Below, in pieces: positions 24,301-32,100 of a DNA stretch of 64,000 nucleotides (the first letter of the stretch is position 1; each line of letters opens with the position of its first letter). The stretch spans positions 66,348,239 to 66,412,238 of the forward strand of contig OU744723.1 in the NCBI GenBank assembly GCA_916613615.1, read 5' to 3'. Below the pieces are notes generated by a model. That model did not search any database and was not told the DNA's origin. It saw nothing but the letters and a program-made list of their open reading frames with translations. The position numbers and the translations under genes are program-made. The DNA is from Steromphala cineraria (Eukaryota; Mollusca; Gastropoda; Trochida; Trochidae).

Positions 24301-27041
24301 CTCTGTCGGCAAGTTTGCTTGATTTTTAGGAACAGTAATAAACAGAATACTAAACATTTTAAATTCAATGCATTTTTTATTTAAGTCGAGAATAAATAGC
24401 ATTAATGGAAGGTCGTTTAGTATCCTCTTTGTTTCAGCTTTCGCTTCGTGTTAATCAACCGACTTCACACAAAGAGGATACTAAACTATCATAACGACAG
24501 TAAGCCCTGTGTAAATTGTGAATAAACTAGCCTCCCATCTTCCCTATGTACAGTTACCCAGGGTAATAATAATCTAAAGCAAGTTTCATATCGTTTCTTG
24601 ACATATTTGGATGATTATTTAATATGGCATTTATCTTTTTAAATTCCAGACAATGTTCCAAATACTTACACTCGTGGTCCTTTGTGACCCTAGCATCTAA
24701 TACGAGACGACCGAGCGTCCCATTCTTCTCCCTGACGTTCCAGATAACCCTGGGTTTGGGGATGCTCTCAGGGGGCACACATTGCAGGGTCAGTGAGGAC
24801 CCGAGTTGGGCCTGGTGAGTAATGGGATCCGTCATTTGGAAGTCTCCCAGTTTCGCTTTTCGTAATTTGATGTTGATGGATGCTGACACACCATAATCAT
24901 TTGTTGCCAAACACTGATAGATACCCTCGTCTTTATCTTCTGTACGGTTTATGAGGAAGGTTCCCTCATTTTGCAGTTGTAGCATACGGTCGTCAAAACC
25001 ACTTGGGTTGAAATTCCTGTTGTTTTTTGTCCATGTGTATCTGAGGAACCACAACAAACTGAAATTATTACCCCGTACTTTTCTAAGCATATCAAAATAT
25101 ATAACAAGAGGTTAAAACACGACAATCCTTGTTTGAATTTTTCAAAGTTAAAAATATTTGTCCTTGACATACTTCAACCCAAGAAAACAGATTTTGTGAT
25201 AGTGGTAGGAACAACATATCAATTTGAAGATAAGTCATCAAACTACACCAAATATAGAATATCAATATCGAGAGAACAACCAACGTATAACTTATATTTT
25301 AGACCAATGTCAATAAAAACAATTCGGATAAACAAAGTTCACGACACTATGAGCTCACATTTCTGTATAAACACTTCCAGAAGAGGAAAAGTAACAAGCT
25401 CAACCTGCGCTGGCCGAAAGGATTGATGAATTGATTACACTTTACAACATTCCATTAACGTTTTTGTGCTCGCTTTCTAGTCCAGAGCAAATATGTCAAA
25501 TGAGAAATTACAATAAAAGACGGCATTATAGTCGATTGATCTGATTTCGGTGATAAGCAGCAAGGTTTAAACCAACCGAGTTGAAGACAGTGGTGTGTGG
25601 TAGGTTTTTGAACAGTTAATTGAAATAAAAAACAGACAAATTCTTACGTGGCATTGGGAGTGGCATCTGCTTTACAAGGCATCGTTACTCTCTCCCCTGC
25701 GTTGAAAAATATTTCAAAGTCAGGCTGTTTGTAGATACTTGGTGGTTTGGATACTGCCGACAGAAATGTATTCATTTATTTCATATATATGTTATTTTTA
25801 TAAATGGATGATGGAGATGAAAAAGTAATTCTAAAAAATCGATATTTCAATAAGCGTATAATCAATATATGATTACAATAATGTGCATACTTATATGGCG
25901 TCCAAAACATTCTCTAAGCGCGACAATATTACCCTTCAGCTATGTTTTTTGAAAGATGGTACTAAGAGCTAATCGCAACCACGTAGGTCAGTACATCACG
26001 TTTTCAGGTACCCATTTTAACAGTTTGGTTGACTGAGTGCAATGTAGATGAAGTGCCTAGCCCAATTGGACAACACAGGATGCGACCCAAGTCACATAAT
26101 GTTGGTGCCTTCAACGGGTTTCGAACCGGGTCTCCGGCGTGAGAGGCCAGCATGCTAACCACTATGGCTTAACTGCATGGCTTGATGGAAACTAGTCATA
26201 GTCATATAGAGAGATTATTACACGAGGAAGTGTATCATATAATTTTTACGAAACGAGTGTGAACTTTTGTATTACCCGAGCGAGGGAGAGGGTTATACAC
26301 TAATTTGCACGAGTTTCGTAAAAGACATATGATACACTTCCGAGGGTACTAATTTCTTTATCACCGATTTTTTTCATTTTACCATCCTAGAAATATCCAA
26401 GAAACGGACCAATTTCCTTGCGACGGCCGGCTTCCATGACGTCACGAACAATGGTGATATGACCTCACAGGCGAAAAATACGGGAACAACAATCGTTGCT
26501 AAGCAAAAGTGATATGTGCACTAGTGCTCATATTGAAAATATATCACCGCTTAATTTTAACCATATGTGTAATAAATAGGGGATACTTAATGATGCTTGT
26601 CAAATACCATGTTTATTTCATCACGTGACATGGATAAAGTTGATATTTCACGAGGTGAAATAAACATGGTATTTGACAAACAACATTAAGTATTCCATCT
26701 ATTATATGATTTTTGGCTTTTTAATGGCTTTTTAAATGCAAAACATCATTTAAGATCCTCAAGTGAGCCCCGAGCCCCAATTTTGATCTTTGACCTTTCA
26801 GTGGCGATATCATATTATTTTCACTGTGGACAGTGGCTATAAACTCTGATAGAGGCTTTATTTCACTGATAGAATGCAGTATTTTATTGTCAATTATGTA
26901 ATAAAATACTTTATTTCTTCATGTATTTTCAACATCCAATGCTATACAATGTAGCTTTGGTCACCTGCTGATATCCCTGCGCATGTGCAAAACATCATCA
27001 CACTAATCAGTATTTGTCTTCCCATTGTTGCTCTCAATCCT
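118..27041 (-). CDS. L1CAM/neuroglian-family adhesion receptor gene (5' part, 12 coding exons)
   Basis: Gene-level entry. Spliced minus-strand exons give a signal peptide, Ig1-Ig4 and FN1-FN2-FN3, the order of neuroglian/L1CAM receptors: single-pass neuronal and epithelial membrane proteins that mediate homophilic adhesion and bind ankyrin through a cytoplasmic tail. Signature stretches seen here and typical of the family are YTWTKNNRNF then DEGIYQCLATNDYG (Ig1), DAMVIQCNVTNKHGY (Ig4), YNTSFTPTQW and ANFTFRV (FN1), PMPQIQHNGPGF and GFSGED (FN2). All introns are GT-AG and phases join through 12 exons. Ig5 and Ig6 were not found where expected, and the third FN3 is present as two exon pairs. 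The 3' half (remaining FN3, transmembrane segment, ankyrin-binding tail) lies outside the left edge; a non-coding 5' exon lies upstream because the start-codon exon has its own splice acceptor. The exact paralogue (neuroglian versus other L1-type) is inferred. Confidence 0.9.
505..638 (-). CDS. FN3 cassette copy A, first exon
   Basis: Second genomic copy of the first half of the third fibronectin III domain, with the same acceptor (gttactctcag) and donor (gtcagt) as copy B. It reads PDIVPRDLHVAQIEATRVTL, SWNFDMNEVGREDTLIRGEF, RGFM. It can follow exon 6077-6314 (giving GEDF) or copy B's second exon (giving KQSV) because both end in phase 1. Confidence 0.9.
2260..2999. other. Spacer between duplication copies; contains a molluscan-type repeat fragment
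   Basis: Intron DNA without a gene. About 2700-2890 carries ttggctctgtagcc, gtgtggccaatgtgg, ccacagggtcac and aaggagtttgtacacaaag, the same repeat family as 47060-47860. The rest shows no recognisable feature. Confidence 0.6.
3000..3171. mobile_element. pogo/Tigger-like MITE with TA duplication
   Basis: Terminal inverted repeats CAGTAGAACTCGGATATAGC (left) and the complement of gctatacctgcgttctactg (right), flanked by TA at 2998-2999 and 3172-3173; 172 bp with no coding capacity. The internal segment repeats the ggatatag-gaac motif. The TIR start CAGTAGAAC and TA target suggest a Tc1/pogo-superfamily MITE. Its right part is also present at 1-99 in the other duplication copy. Confidence 0.75.
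3190..3403 (-). CDS. FN3 cassette copy B, second exon
   Basis: The preferred acceptor is aattcatttaag before 3403, giving ...GFM-VRVWRRN, a normal FN3 C-strand. An in-frame acceptor 30 bases upstream (tgcag before 3433) would add QSMNSYNSFK. The exon runs LQSTMRKWNITQDVVEKN, KIYATITNLQPNTELKAQVS, VMNNFYVGPPTDIVKFQTKQ and ends in phase 1 at donor gttaga (3189). It differs from copy A by one residue (Q for K). Phase 1 at both ends of the exon pair lets the cassette be skipped or repeated without breaking the frame. Confidence 0.88.
3584..3717 (-). CDS. FN3 cassette copy B, first exon
   Basis: The acceptor gttactctcag precedes 3717 and the donor gtcagt starts at 3583. It reads PDIRPRDLHVAQIEATRVTL then SWNFDMNEVGREGTLIRGEF and RGFM, the first half of the third fibronectin III domain (conserved SW). 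It differs from the copy at 505-638 by two residues (R for V, G for D). Phase 1 in, phase 0 out. Confidence 0.9.
3804..4034. repeat. Two adjacent foldback sequences in copy B
   Basis: First: arms TTCCTCCTACATGTTTATCC and its complement around 3832-3886. Second: arms of about 60 bp at 3896-3960 and 3973-4033 (aggatatctaacgag paired with ctcgttatgtatcct in complement; gaaataatttt paired with aaaattatttc). The region is absent from the corresponding place in copy A. No coding potential. Confidence 0.7.
5661..5767. repeat. Near-perfect palindrome at the end of copy B
   Basis: Left arm 5661-5710 (taaacgaatggtaatgtgat...) and right arm 5718-5767 (its complement), with a loop of about 7 bases and an almost uninterrupted stem of ~50 bp. 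Copy A (around 2210-2259) carries only the left arm. Confidence 0.85.
6077..6314 (-). CDS. Exon: rest of FN2
   Basis: The acceptor ctgctag precedes 6314 and the donor gtgagt starts at 6076. It reads PMPQIQHNGPGFQC, ILSVKRRG, IDDWRLDAIVLHTNDVYRAY, SLKARNSVGEA and IIGFSGED. It completes the second FN3 domain; the PxIxHNGPGF and GFSGED ends match the L1 family. One base (T) is left; spliced to either copy of the next exon pair it encodes Phe. Confidence 0.93.
7315..7685 (-). CDS. Exon: FN1 and start of FN2
   Basis: A 371-bp exon with acceptor atatttcag and donor gtaagt at 7314. It starts (D)RPDPVYYASIERCENG then NATISWTP, through VQYYVIQYNTSFTPTQWVDA and LSPFANFTFRVVAHFEFG, ending KKLKLHIKWT. 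The NTSFTPTQW and PFANFTFRV segments are highly characteristic of the first fibronectin III domain in neuroglian/L1. It exits in phase 0 before FN2 resumes with PMPQIQHN. Confidence 0.93.
7926..7942. repeat. (CAC)n microsatellite
   Basis: Short CAC/ACC trinucleotide tract in the intron between FN1/FN2 exons and upstream sequence. No function inferred. Confidence 0.7.
8088..8662. repeat. Tandem array, ~150-170-bp units, about four copies
   Basis: Units share aaccaagtggcgc, tatcgatggaaagagaa, ttcaatttggtatatgattt and gtgcgcacatgcaaat; the last unit is truncated near 8660. Open frames here are repeat by-products. Related units lie on the other side of the piggyBac remnant (11155-11690). Confidence 0.8.
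8960..10860 (+). pseudogene. piggyBac-type transposase (DDE_Tnp_1_7), frameshifted
   Basis: An acidic N-terminal part (METTDDSDGDSDSDG, 9076-9456), the DDE core (9482-10306) and a C-terminal part (10351-10602 then 10478-10831) lie in different frames, so the gene is broken by at least three small indels, one near a C10 homopolymer at about 9488. The three expected catalytic aspartates are visible: SVDEGLVPWKG, HVYMDNFYSSV and YNKYMGGVDRAGQM. The end has a cysteine-rich finger (RACVVCSKARR ... FECLECNVSLCVKPC) typical of PGBD-type proteins. In animals this enzyme cuts and pastes DNA at TTAA sites. Terminal repeats could not be fixed. It is inserted in the large intron between the Ig4 and FN1 exons of the adhesion gene, opposite strand. 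Confidence 0.9.
11155..11690. repeat. Tandem repeats related to the 8.1-8.7 kb array
   Basis: Three degenerate units about 195 bp apart share catttgt-atgcgc, gaaaattgtc and catatctcacgaacc; the motif atgatttgtctatgcgcgca parallels gatttgtaggtgcgcacatg of the left array. The two arrays flank the piggyBac remnant in the same orientation. Confidence 0.65.
12962..12980. repeat. (CGG)n microsatellite
   Basis: Six to seven CGG units immediately before the terminal hairpin of the preceding array. Notable only because the surroundings are AT-rich. Confidence 0.85.
13006..13029. repeat. Perfect 10-bp-stem hairpin at the end of the repeat array
   Basis: CAGCCCCGTC, loop CTTA, GACGGGGCTG. A similar GC-rich string (agcagccccgg) lies at the array start near 11763. 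Could be a transposon 3' hairpin; a bacterial-type terminator makes no sense here. Confidence 0.7.
13036..14936. other. Intron without recognisable feature
   Basis: I looked on the minus strand for Ig5/Ig6 exons (a Trp then D-x-G-x-Y-x-C pattern bounded by splice sites) and saw none. The open frames 14141-14323 and 14196-14540 overlap on opposite strands and match nothing known. Confidence 0.5.
14937..15092 (-). CDS. Exon: second half of Ig4
   Basis: The acceptor gaatttcag precedes 15092 and the donor gtaagt starts at 14936. It reads DVSDTRIDNRFQLVNQTEIW, then FMNVTRNDAMVIQCNVTNKH and GYIWGDVYLDVV. The NDAMVIQCNVTNKHGY block is a strong L1/neuroglian signature. Sequons NQT, NVT (twice) are present. 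It exits in phase 1, which fits the acceptor of the FN1 exon at 7685 directly; no Ig5 or Ig6 exon was found between. The deleted Tc1 element at 15182-16335 sits in the intron just upstream. Confidence 0.92.
15182..16335 (-). mobile_element. Internally deleted Tc1/mariner element
   Basis: TIRs CACTCACGGGCAATAGAAA (left) and the complement of ttcttttgcccgtgagtg (right), flanked by TA at 15180-15181 and 16336-16337; 1,154 bp. It carries a broken Tc1-type transposase on the minus strand and sits in the intron between the two Ig4 exons. Confidence 0.88.
15430..16061 (-). pseudogene. Tc1-like transposase, truncated and frameshifted
   Basis: The frame 16061-15666 encodes the N-terminal DNA-binding helices: MARLAQEQREGAIGMAEMG, GRIQERPQSGSPRVTTHQED, HYIRTIHLRNRFV, ending RRRLQWAR. 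After a frameshift near 15665 it continues WQAQNWRQVLFTDESRFSL (the first catalytic D region) and YRRQDERFT, then jumps to the C-terminal end IPDDVIRRFTMSMRRRVHAC followed by IDVAGGHT. The segment with the other catalytic residues is missing, so it cannot be active. Confidence 0.88.
16361..18050. mobile_element. 1.7-kb non-autonomous TIR element with GCGTATG-rich ends
   Basis: Inverted ends: GGCCCTGTCACACTTAAGCG at 16361 and the complement of gcgtatactccctgcgtac... reading cgctgaagtgtgacaggggc at the right (to 18046). Subterminal regions are dense in TGCGTA/GCGTATG motifs on both strands (e.g. 16375-16560 and 17560-18030). TTAA at 18048-18051 faces TTAG at 16357-16360, so a TTAA target is possible. 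No transposase homology in the internal frames. Confidence 0.7.
18051..20417. other. Intron without recognisable feature
   Basis: AT-rich intron DNA between the two halves of Ig4. Small open frames (19213-19657) lack splice context or homology. Confidence 0.5.
20418..20562. repeat. Direct repeat, copy 1
   Basis: Shares aaaaatatacaagcct, aaggaaaatataagtcat and ccagatgaataaactattta with 21498-21628. It lies just downstream (in gene direction) of the Ig4 exon. Confidence 0.8.
20689..20820 (-). CDS. Exon: first half of Ig4
   Basis: The acceptor tcacttcag precedes 20820 and the donor gtgagt starts at 20688. It reads (S)RPYWTEKPRHVSLGVGE, then TAHFRCYAHGVPEPGVMWYI and NNVPLRG. The PYW-x-EKP lead and C-x-x-x-G-x-P-x-P-x-x-x-W spacing are typical of L1-family Ig4. 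It leaves one base (G) that forms Asp with AT of the next exon, about 5.6 kb away. Confidence 0.9.
21498..21628. repeat. Direct repeat, copy 2
   Basis: Partner of 20418-20562, offset about 1,080 bp, located just downstream (in gene direction) of the Ig3 exon. Confidence 0.8.
21676..21866 (-). CDS. Exon: second half of Ig3
   Basis: The acceptor ctgaccag precedes 21866 and the donor gtgagt starts at 21675. It reads PTPDVNWSRSDGKPLP (core tryptophan), then LVFYRLQFSDAGEYECLATN (D-A-G-x-Y-x-C motif) and FVRVE. This completes Ig3. The exon is 191 bp, entering with two borrowed bases and leaving one (T). Confidence 0.9.
22209..22311 (-). CDS. Exon: first half of Ig3
   Basis: The acceptor ttcttccag precedes 22311 and the donor gtaagt starts at 22208. 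It reads (A)NEEQRPVTYMWASPSDQ then PGLRGETFRIKCIFAG. The run LRGETFRIKCIFAG matches the L1-family Ig3 start (a basic residue-Gly run, then the first cysteine). It ends with two bases that complete a codon (Asn) in the next exon. A 9-bp-TSD foldback element begins only about 100 bp upstream of this exon in the intron. Confidence 0.87.
22441..22563. repeat. Foldback with 48-bp arms inside the nested insertion
   Basis: Arms 22441-22488 (gataacgcataatccacggg...) and 22516-22563 pair with two mismatches around a 27-base loop. It is part of the DNA inserted into the larger element. Confidence 0.85.
22709..22793 (+). repeat. tRNA-like sequence (SINE head or tRNA pseudogene)
   Basis: Box A-like tagccgagtggtcagagcg and box B-like gggttcgagcc, spaced as in a Ser/Leu-type tRNA. 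The acceptor stem and T stem pair poorly, so it is more likely a SINE promoter or a relic than a working tRNA. Confidence 0.5.
23413..23724 (+). mobile_element. TTAA-flanked MITE, copy 1
   Basis: TTAA then AGGGGCAGTAGCAC at the left; tgttactgtcact then TTAA at the right. Internal blocks tttcactgataatt, aacaccttt-aattcat and catcaccttatattccccct recur in 33255-33612 and 56622-56985. It lies in the intron between the Ig2 and Ig3 exons. Confidence 0.85.
23952..24080 (-). CDS. Exon: end of Ig2
   Basis: The acceptor aattccag precedes 24080 and the donor gtgagc starts at 23951. The exon reads (Y)RLRITNVKSVDHQDGKAY then ICKVWTPYARR and on to FIQTHG, supplying the second Ig2 cysteine (GKAYICKVW). 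It is 129 bp; phase 1 in and phase 1 out, joining exactly to the neighbours. Confidence 0.88.
24415..24486. repeat. Short inverted repeat
   Basis: Perfect 18-bp arms gtttagtatcctctttgt (24415-24432) and complement (24469-24486), 36-base loop; probably a foldback MITE remnant. Confidence 0.75.
24670..25040 (-). CDS. Exon: end of Ig1 and start of Ig2
   Basis: A 371-bp exon with acceptor gttcctcag and donor gtaagt at 24669. It opens with YTWTKNNRNF (the Ig1 core tryptophan), runs through GTFLINRTEDKDEGIYQC (second Ig1 cysteine, D-x-G-x-Y-x-C motif) and ATNDYG, then an inter-domain RKAKLGDF. Ig2 starts with GSSLTLQC and the tryptophan in PRVIWNVREKNGTLGRLVL. Sequons NRT and NGT are present. It ends ...TKDHE plus one base. 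One exon spanning an Ig boundary is consistent with an L1-type gene. Confidence 0.92.
25648..25753 (-). CDS. Exon: first half of Ig1
   Basis: The exon starts after gtcggcag and ends before gtaaga. It reads (V)SKPPSIYKQPDFEIFF, then GERVTMPCKADATPNAT. It carries the first disulphide cysteine of an Ig fold (VTMPCKAD) and the proline-rich N-terminal lead typical of L1-family Ig1. It enters with one base borrowed from the signal-peptide exon and leaves with two bases (AC) that form Thr with the first base of the next exon. An N-x-T sequon (NAT) sits at the exon end. Confidence 0.88.
25875..26170 (-). mobile_element. tRNA-derived SINE, copy 1
   Basis: On the minus strand: box A-like tagtggttagcatgctggcc, box B-like ggtttcgaaaccc, then a body with cttcatctacattgcactca and tgtactgacctacgtggtt. 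A second copy lies at 49087-49395 in the same orientation. It sits in the intron between the signal-peptide and Ig1 exons. Confidence 0.8.
26224..26345. repeat. Foldback element
   Basis: Left arm gaggaagtgtatcatat...acgaaacgagtg (26225-26262) pairs with cacgagtttcgta...atatgatacacttcc (26308-26343) with a few mismatches. No coding potential. Confidence 0.75.
26571..26706. repeat. Foldback element
   Basis: Arms about 54 bp: ggatacttaatgatgcttgt...atgtttatttcatcacg (26581-26625) and its imperfect complement (26650-26698). It lies about 260 bp upstream (+ coordinates: below) the signal-peptide exon, inside intron 1 of the coding region. Confidence 0.8.
26965..27041 (-). CDS. Exon with start codon and signal peptide
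   Basis: The acceptor ttatttcag precedes 27041. The ATG is at 27025 in a good initiation context (A at -3, G at +4), after 16 bases of 5' leader. The 20 codons encode MGRQILISVMMFCTCAGISA, a short basic start followed by a hydrophobic run and small residues, as expected of a cleaved secretory signal peptide. The exon ends at 26965 before donor gtgacc, leaving one base (G) that combines with TA of the next exon to make Val. Because the exon begins with an acceptor, at least one non-coding exon lies further upstream; I could not locate it. The phase match and the fit to a receptor beginning with Ig1 support this assignment. Confidence 0.8.
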
Positions 27042-27439
27042 CTGAAATAAAATAGTCAAAGGTTAGATGAACGGTTCTGACACAAAGTCTCCAGATTGCT
27101 GCGATAGCGTTATGCTATTACAACTGTTTTGGTCGTGTAATCATATGCTAGCTTAACAATGTTTAATATTGTTCTATTGCACTGTTCACACTTTTGCTTT
27201 ATTGACTAGGTAATGCATCTTCAACTCTAGAAAGTTCTATCTATTTCTTGAGAACCTGAGATGGACACTTTTGATTAGAGTTTGTCTTGAAATTTGAAGA
27301 ACATTCAAAAAGGTATATCACCTGCGTAAGGGCCGGTGTAACAGGCTCAAAAGACCCTATCGACTCAAAAATATTATATATATATATATATATACTAAAC
27401 TATCATATATACAGTCAAATATATTCAAAAGATAAATAA

Positions 27440-27960
27440 CACACAACACCATTAGACTCCTACTAGTTTCATTGTAATCTTCAGGGAGTACAAAACAGTG
27501 TTTTTTCCATCTTCAATTATGAGTGTAGGATATCCTCTTCTCTTTAGCAATATTTTAAGTTGTAGTCTGCCATTCCGTGTATCTATATTTGAGCAGATCA
27601 TTGTATGGATTACTCCTTTTGGAAGAGATGGGTGACATGACGAGAAGTCCAGATATTGTTTCGTATCTGTCGGTTTGTAATATATGTCCGTATCCAAACG
27701 ACCCTTTCTATTTTCACAAAAGTGTCCAAGAAAGGAAGTTCACTGTCACTTGTTTTCATTGTAAACACAATATTTCCATCCATATTGTTCAATGTTTTGT
27801 AGAACAAATCAAGACTTTCATTCGTAAATGGCCATACAATGAAACAGTCGTCTATATATCTACGCCAGTTTCCAATAAAGTAATTACATATTTCACTTCC
27901 CAGATTAGTTTCTAATTTGTCAACTAGATTGTTTTCAATATATCTTTGTATATACCTCAA
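27440..27960 (-). pseudogene. Penelope-like element reverse transcriptase fragment
   Basis: The frame 27960-27610 holds NWRRYIDDCFIVWPFTNESL (the Y-x-D-D catalytic box) and FTMKTSDSELPFLDTFVKIE. After a frameshift near 27690 the reading continues in 27697-27452 with DTDIYYKPTDTKQYLDFSSC and HPSLPKGVIHTMICS. The order ELPFLD - TDIYYKPTDTKQYL - FSSCHP is characteristic of Penelope-like retroelements. The 5' end and endonuclease part are missing. It lies immediately upstream of the adhesion gene's start-codon exon. Confidence 0.85.
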
Positions 27961-28952
27961 AGTGAGAGTGCAAACATGTGTATAAATCAGTTCATATTAT
28001 TTACATATACAACATTTACAAAAGGTAAGGTTCGAAATGTCAAATGGGCTTAGCCTCAAGCTTCATTTGATTCTAGAGTAATATGGGCACAGAGAAACTC
28101 CCAGTTTCAAGAGACTCTATCCAGGATGAAAAGACTCAACGAAATAAACGAATCAAATTCTCACACCAGTCAAGGAAACGCCCAGTCTCAAATGACTCTT
28201 TCCAGGCTCAACTGACTCTGCCAAAATTATGAAATTAAATAATGAATGTTGATAATTTTGTGTTTATTCATTCACTGGTGTGTGTTAATCTTGAACATTG
28301 CTCCGAAATATCAAAGACCGTTAATCTGCATTTTCGAAGAAACATAATGTCATGTTTGATGTTCATTGTAATGAAAACTGAAAACAGTTTCAAATTGTTT
28401 TTACATTTTTACATGTTGATGTCATATCGAATTTAACGGTTTTTTGTTCTTAATGTCATGGTAAGTACATTTTCTCATTCTCTTTGATAATGGTGTTTAT
28501 AGTTCTTTTGTATGTTAAAGTCAGAAAAAATATCTAATTCAGGCGTAAATGATAACCAGGTACCGAGGAGTTATGGTAAATAAACTCCCGAGGGAGTAGC
28601 CCCAGGAAATCGGGTCATCATTTGTCTCCCTTTGCAATGTTTTCAACAAATTGTTTTATTTACAATTATTTAAAAACGCTTTTTACACTTTACGGGTGTA
28701 AAGTGTCTGATCAAACAAAACATATATATATAGACATATATTTACAATTCTCTTCTGCTTGAGGTTTTATAACTAAGAGGTTGGAACCTTCCATTTTCGT
28801 TTGATCACTAATTAATGAGTAAAATTGTTCGCGTTTGTGAACAATTTCGTAATTGTATAATATCAAAAGTAAACGCTTGAAAGAATGGACTTACGATTAT
28901 TAACCTTTTTAGAAAAATAGAAAAAAGAACGCTAAAAGGTGTATTTCCGAGA
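27961..28952. other. No recognisable feature
   Basis: AT-rich DNA upstream of the coding part of the adhesion gene. A non-coding 5' exon could be here, but nothing marks it. Confidence 0.4.
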
Positions 28953-29157
28953 GTCAAATAATCAACTTTGAAGACTTTATTATTGTATGAACATATTAGG
29001 TCGCCCTACATTATTATAGTATGAGACATTTGAAGTTTCATGGATTATGAATAATCGTCAAATAATCAACTTTGAAGACTTTAATATTGTATGAATATAT
29101 TAGGTAGCCCCACATTATTATAAGATGAGACAATTTCATTTCATGGATTATGACTAA
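28953..29157. repeat. Tandem duplication, two ~105-bp units
   Basis: tcaaataatcaactttgaag begins at 28953 and again at 29058; the units share attaggt-gccc-acattattat and tttcatggattatga with about 10% differences. Confidence 0.85.
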
Positions 29158-32100
29158 GTCGTTGGTAACGTTGCTGATGACATACATATTCTCTAAATTT
29201 CGGTATTTCAGTTTAAAATGTGCAAGTGACATCGTTTTTTTTTAATTGTTTCCCTTTCGAAACGTTCGTGCTATACGAAATACACATAACTCAACTAAAT
29301 AGGAACACTCCCACGCAAAAATAATAAGGGTAAAATGCAATTTTTTTGTTACGTTGCGGTTGACTGAATATTAGTTCTTATTGGGATAAATAGAAGTAAA
29401 AGCTGCAAACTAGTCGGCATTATAAATTGTCTTGTGTATATTTAGTAATTTTCGTCAACATTAAAACTAATTTAATCAGAAACAATAATTGTATATTGTT
29501 TTTAAAAAAAGAAAAGTATTTAATTATTTTTTACCTCACTTTCAGGAGGTGAAATTTATCTGTTACATGTCACCCACATAACTGAACATACATCTGAAGC
29601 TCAGATCGCAGTCTAAAGATTTTGTAAATCGCGTTGTATCCATTACTTGGATTATCATTAAGACAGAAATAACATTATTCCAATATTTGTACATGTAGGT
29701 ATTAATTAAACATTAAATCCGTTTCAATCATATTTGGTGATTCGAACCTCGTGGTTAGACGAAATATGATTTCGGTACCAACAACATGTATTGTGATAAA
29801 TGAACGTTGCTTCTTGATGAATATAATTTGTTGTTATAATTTTGTTATTTCATAAAGTGAATAGAACAGTTTTATGTCTTCAGACATAAACAACATCAAG
29901 AACAATTTTGATATTGTCAATATTAAAACATAATCATTTATAATCATCATTGCACATACAGCAGTCAAAAGATACTCAGCATGAAAGCATTAAAACATTC
30001 TATAGTCAAATGTGGCCCGCCCCTAATCATTCTTGATTCAGATCTAGATTGGCCAAAACTACTAATGATTTAAATGGGACATGCGCTGTCTTTAACCAAA
30101 GAAATTGTAAGCTGTTGCTCAAATAAACTGAGATACAAAAGAAAATTCTCACCTCAGTTGGTTGCACCAAATACAAGATCTTCAACTGCGAATATGTTAC
30201 GTTTTTGACGTCATACGCAAAACTGACAACTTGCAAGTTGCAACTAATCAGTTGCAAGATTTCCGACTTCTATTCCAGAACCAATGGCTCTTTTTTTCAT
30301 TTAAAAATATCATCTTATAAAAACATTTTTAAAAGAATACTATTAATAAAGCGAAATTGTTTATGGCCATCAAAGTTGTGTCTAACATTATAATCAATGA
30401 AGGACTTTCTTTCTTCACACATGTTGATGTAAATTTAAACCATCAACCAGATAACACGAAATTTGATTAAAATGCTCCAAATATGGGCTGTGTTGAACAT
30501 AGAATAAACAATAGCATCACATGCCAACTCATTATGTGATAAATAAAAAAATTACTGTATAAAGGCACTTTGTACCTTGTGTCACTAGTTTATGACAAGT
30601 GCTCAATTTGACGTATTAGGTAATATATCAATCATTAAGTTGTTCGACCTTTAAACTATTATAGTAGGATGTATGTTTTTATATTAACTGCTTATAAACG
30701 AATATTTATTTTCCAGATGAAAATGTGATTTTTAAAGAAGCGGTTCAAAAGAAGAGTTTGATTTACTTAGTCATATAGAAGCACTATGATTAATAGTTTA
30801 TTTGTCTGCGAAATATGAAGTTGCATGATTATTGCTTTTCATTCATTATTTCTTTATCAACTTTTTTGAGTTAGTGGTTTTATCATGACATGAATAACTG
30901 AATCATACAATTTCATATTTTTCCCTAAAATCATATACTAGTGACAAATCCGACAAATACCTGTAGGTTACAACTCGAACATATAGGCGAAATATCCTAC
31001 CTCATCTATATCCCCGTCCCATCTTTTCCGAATTTACTGTACATTCTTATTCTGATGTTATTAGATCATGCCAATTATTCATTATATAAACAGTACACGG
31101 GGGAAACATTGTCATCATCTAAATTAGAAACGGTTACGGTTAATTGTCAAAGATGGAAATATATTTCATCCTGTTTGAGATAGGTCGATGTACACACGGT
31201 CAGGCGATAAAATTGTAGATTCTAGATTTTACAAATCAGCCGATTAGACAACCATATCAATATTGAATAACGTATCAACTCTACTGGACATTTAAGCTTC
31301 ATATTCGTGAACATGAAAATACCAGTCTCTGGTAGGCTCTCAACTGTTTCTAATCATTTTACTGAGAAAAGAAAAATCAAAATAAAGGTATTCATAATCA
31401 ATGGTTCATTTCTTTTGTCTGGGAGGCTACTAAATATGCTTCAAAATGTATTTTGATTTGTGCGTTTTTCGTGTCTTTTCGTGCATGGTAATAATTCCAA
31501 AACAAGCGTCAAACCTTTCACAAAACATCACAAGTCAGACTTGAAATAATGCAATCTGCATGAACATATTTACACTTTGTTAAGATGTAGTGTTGAGATG
31601 TGCATTGGCAATATTGAACGTAATGGTGTGCTTCTAAGCAAAGAAAAGGATATAATATGTTGTCAGTTTCCTAATTGTAATCTTTATTTTCAATCTGAAA
31701 CCCTAGGTTTGTATATGTTCTGAAAAATTGCCCAAGGGGCGTTAAGCATTAACTCACTCACCCACTGTGTGGCGAAATATTTCTTAGAAAATCTTACCAG
31801 GATGGCCATATAGATATTCAATTTATTTTTTTAAATAATAAAGTTTCTTAAATCAAAATGACAAAAAAAATAATTACAAATGTATAGAAATGTATCTTGA
31901 AATTTTCAAATGCCAAATGACATTTGATCTCTGTGATGTTCAGGGCATGCCACGAAAATATGTGTTTGTATTTACATGTACAGCACTAAATTACCACGAG
32001 TTAACCCGAAGTGAATCTATCATAGTGTCATCTATAAAACTTGAGTGACATAGAGTCATTTGAGGAAAAATCCAATCTAATTTGACTGCTAGTAAAGACT

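Noticed and set aside
24624..24818. Plus-strand frame over the Ig1/Ig2 exon
   Set aside because: Antisense shadow of the real minus-strand exon.
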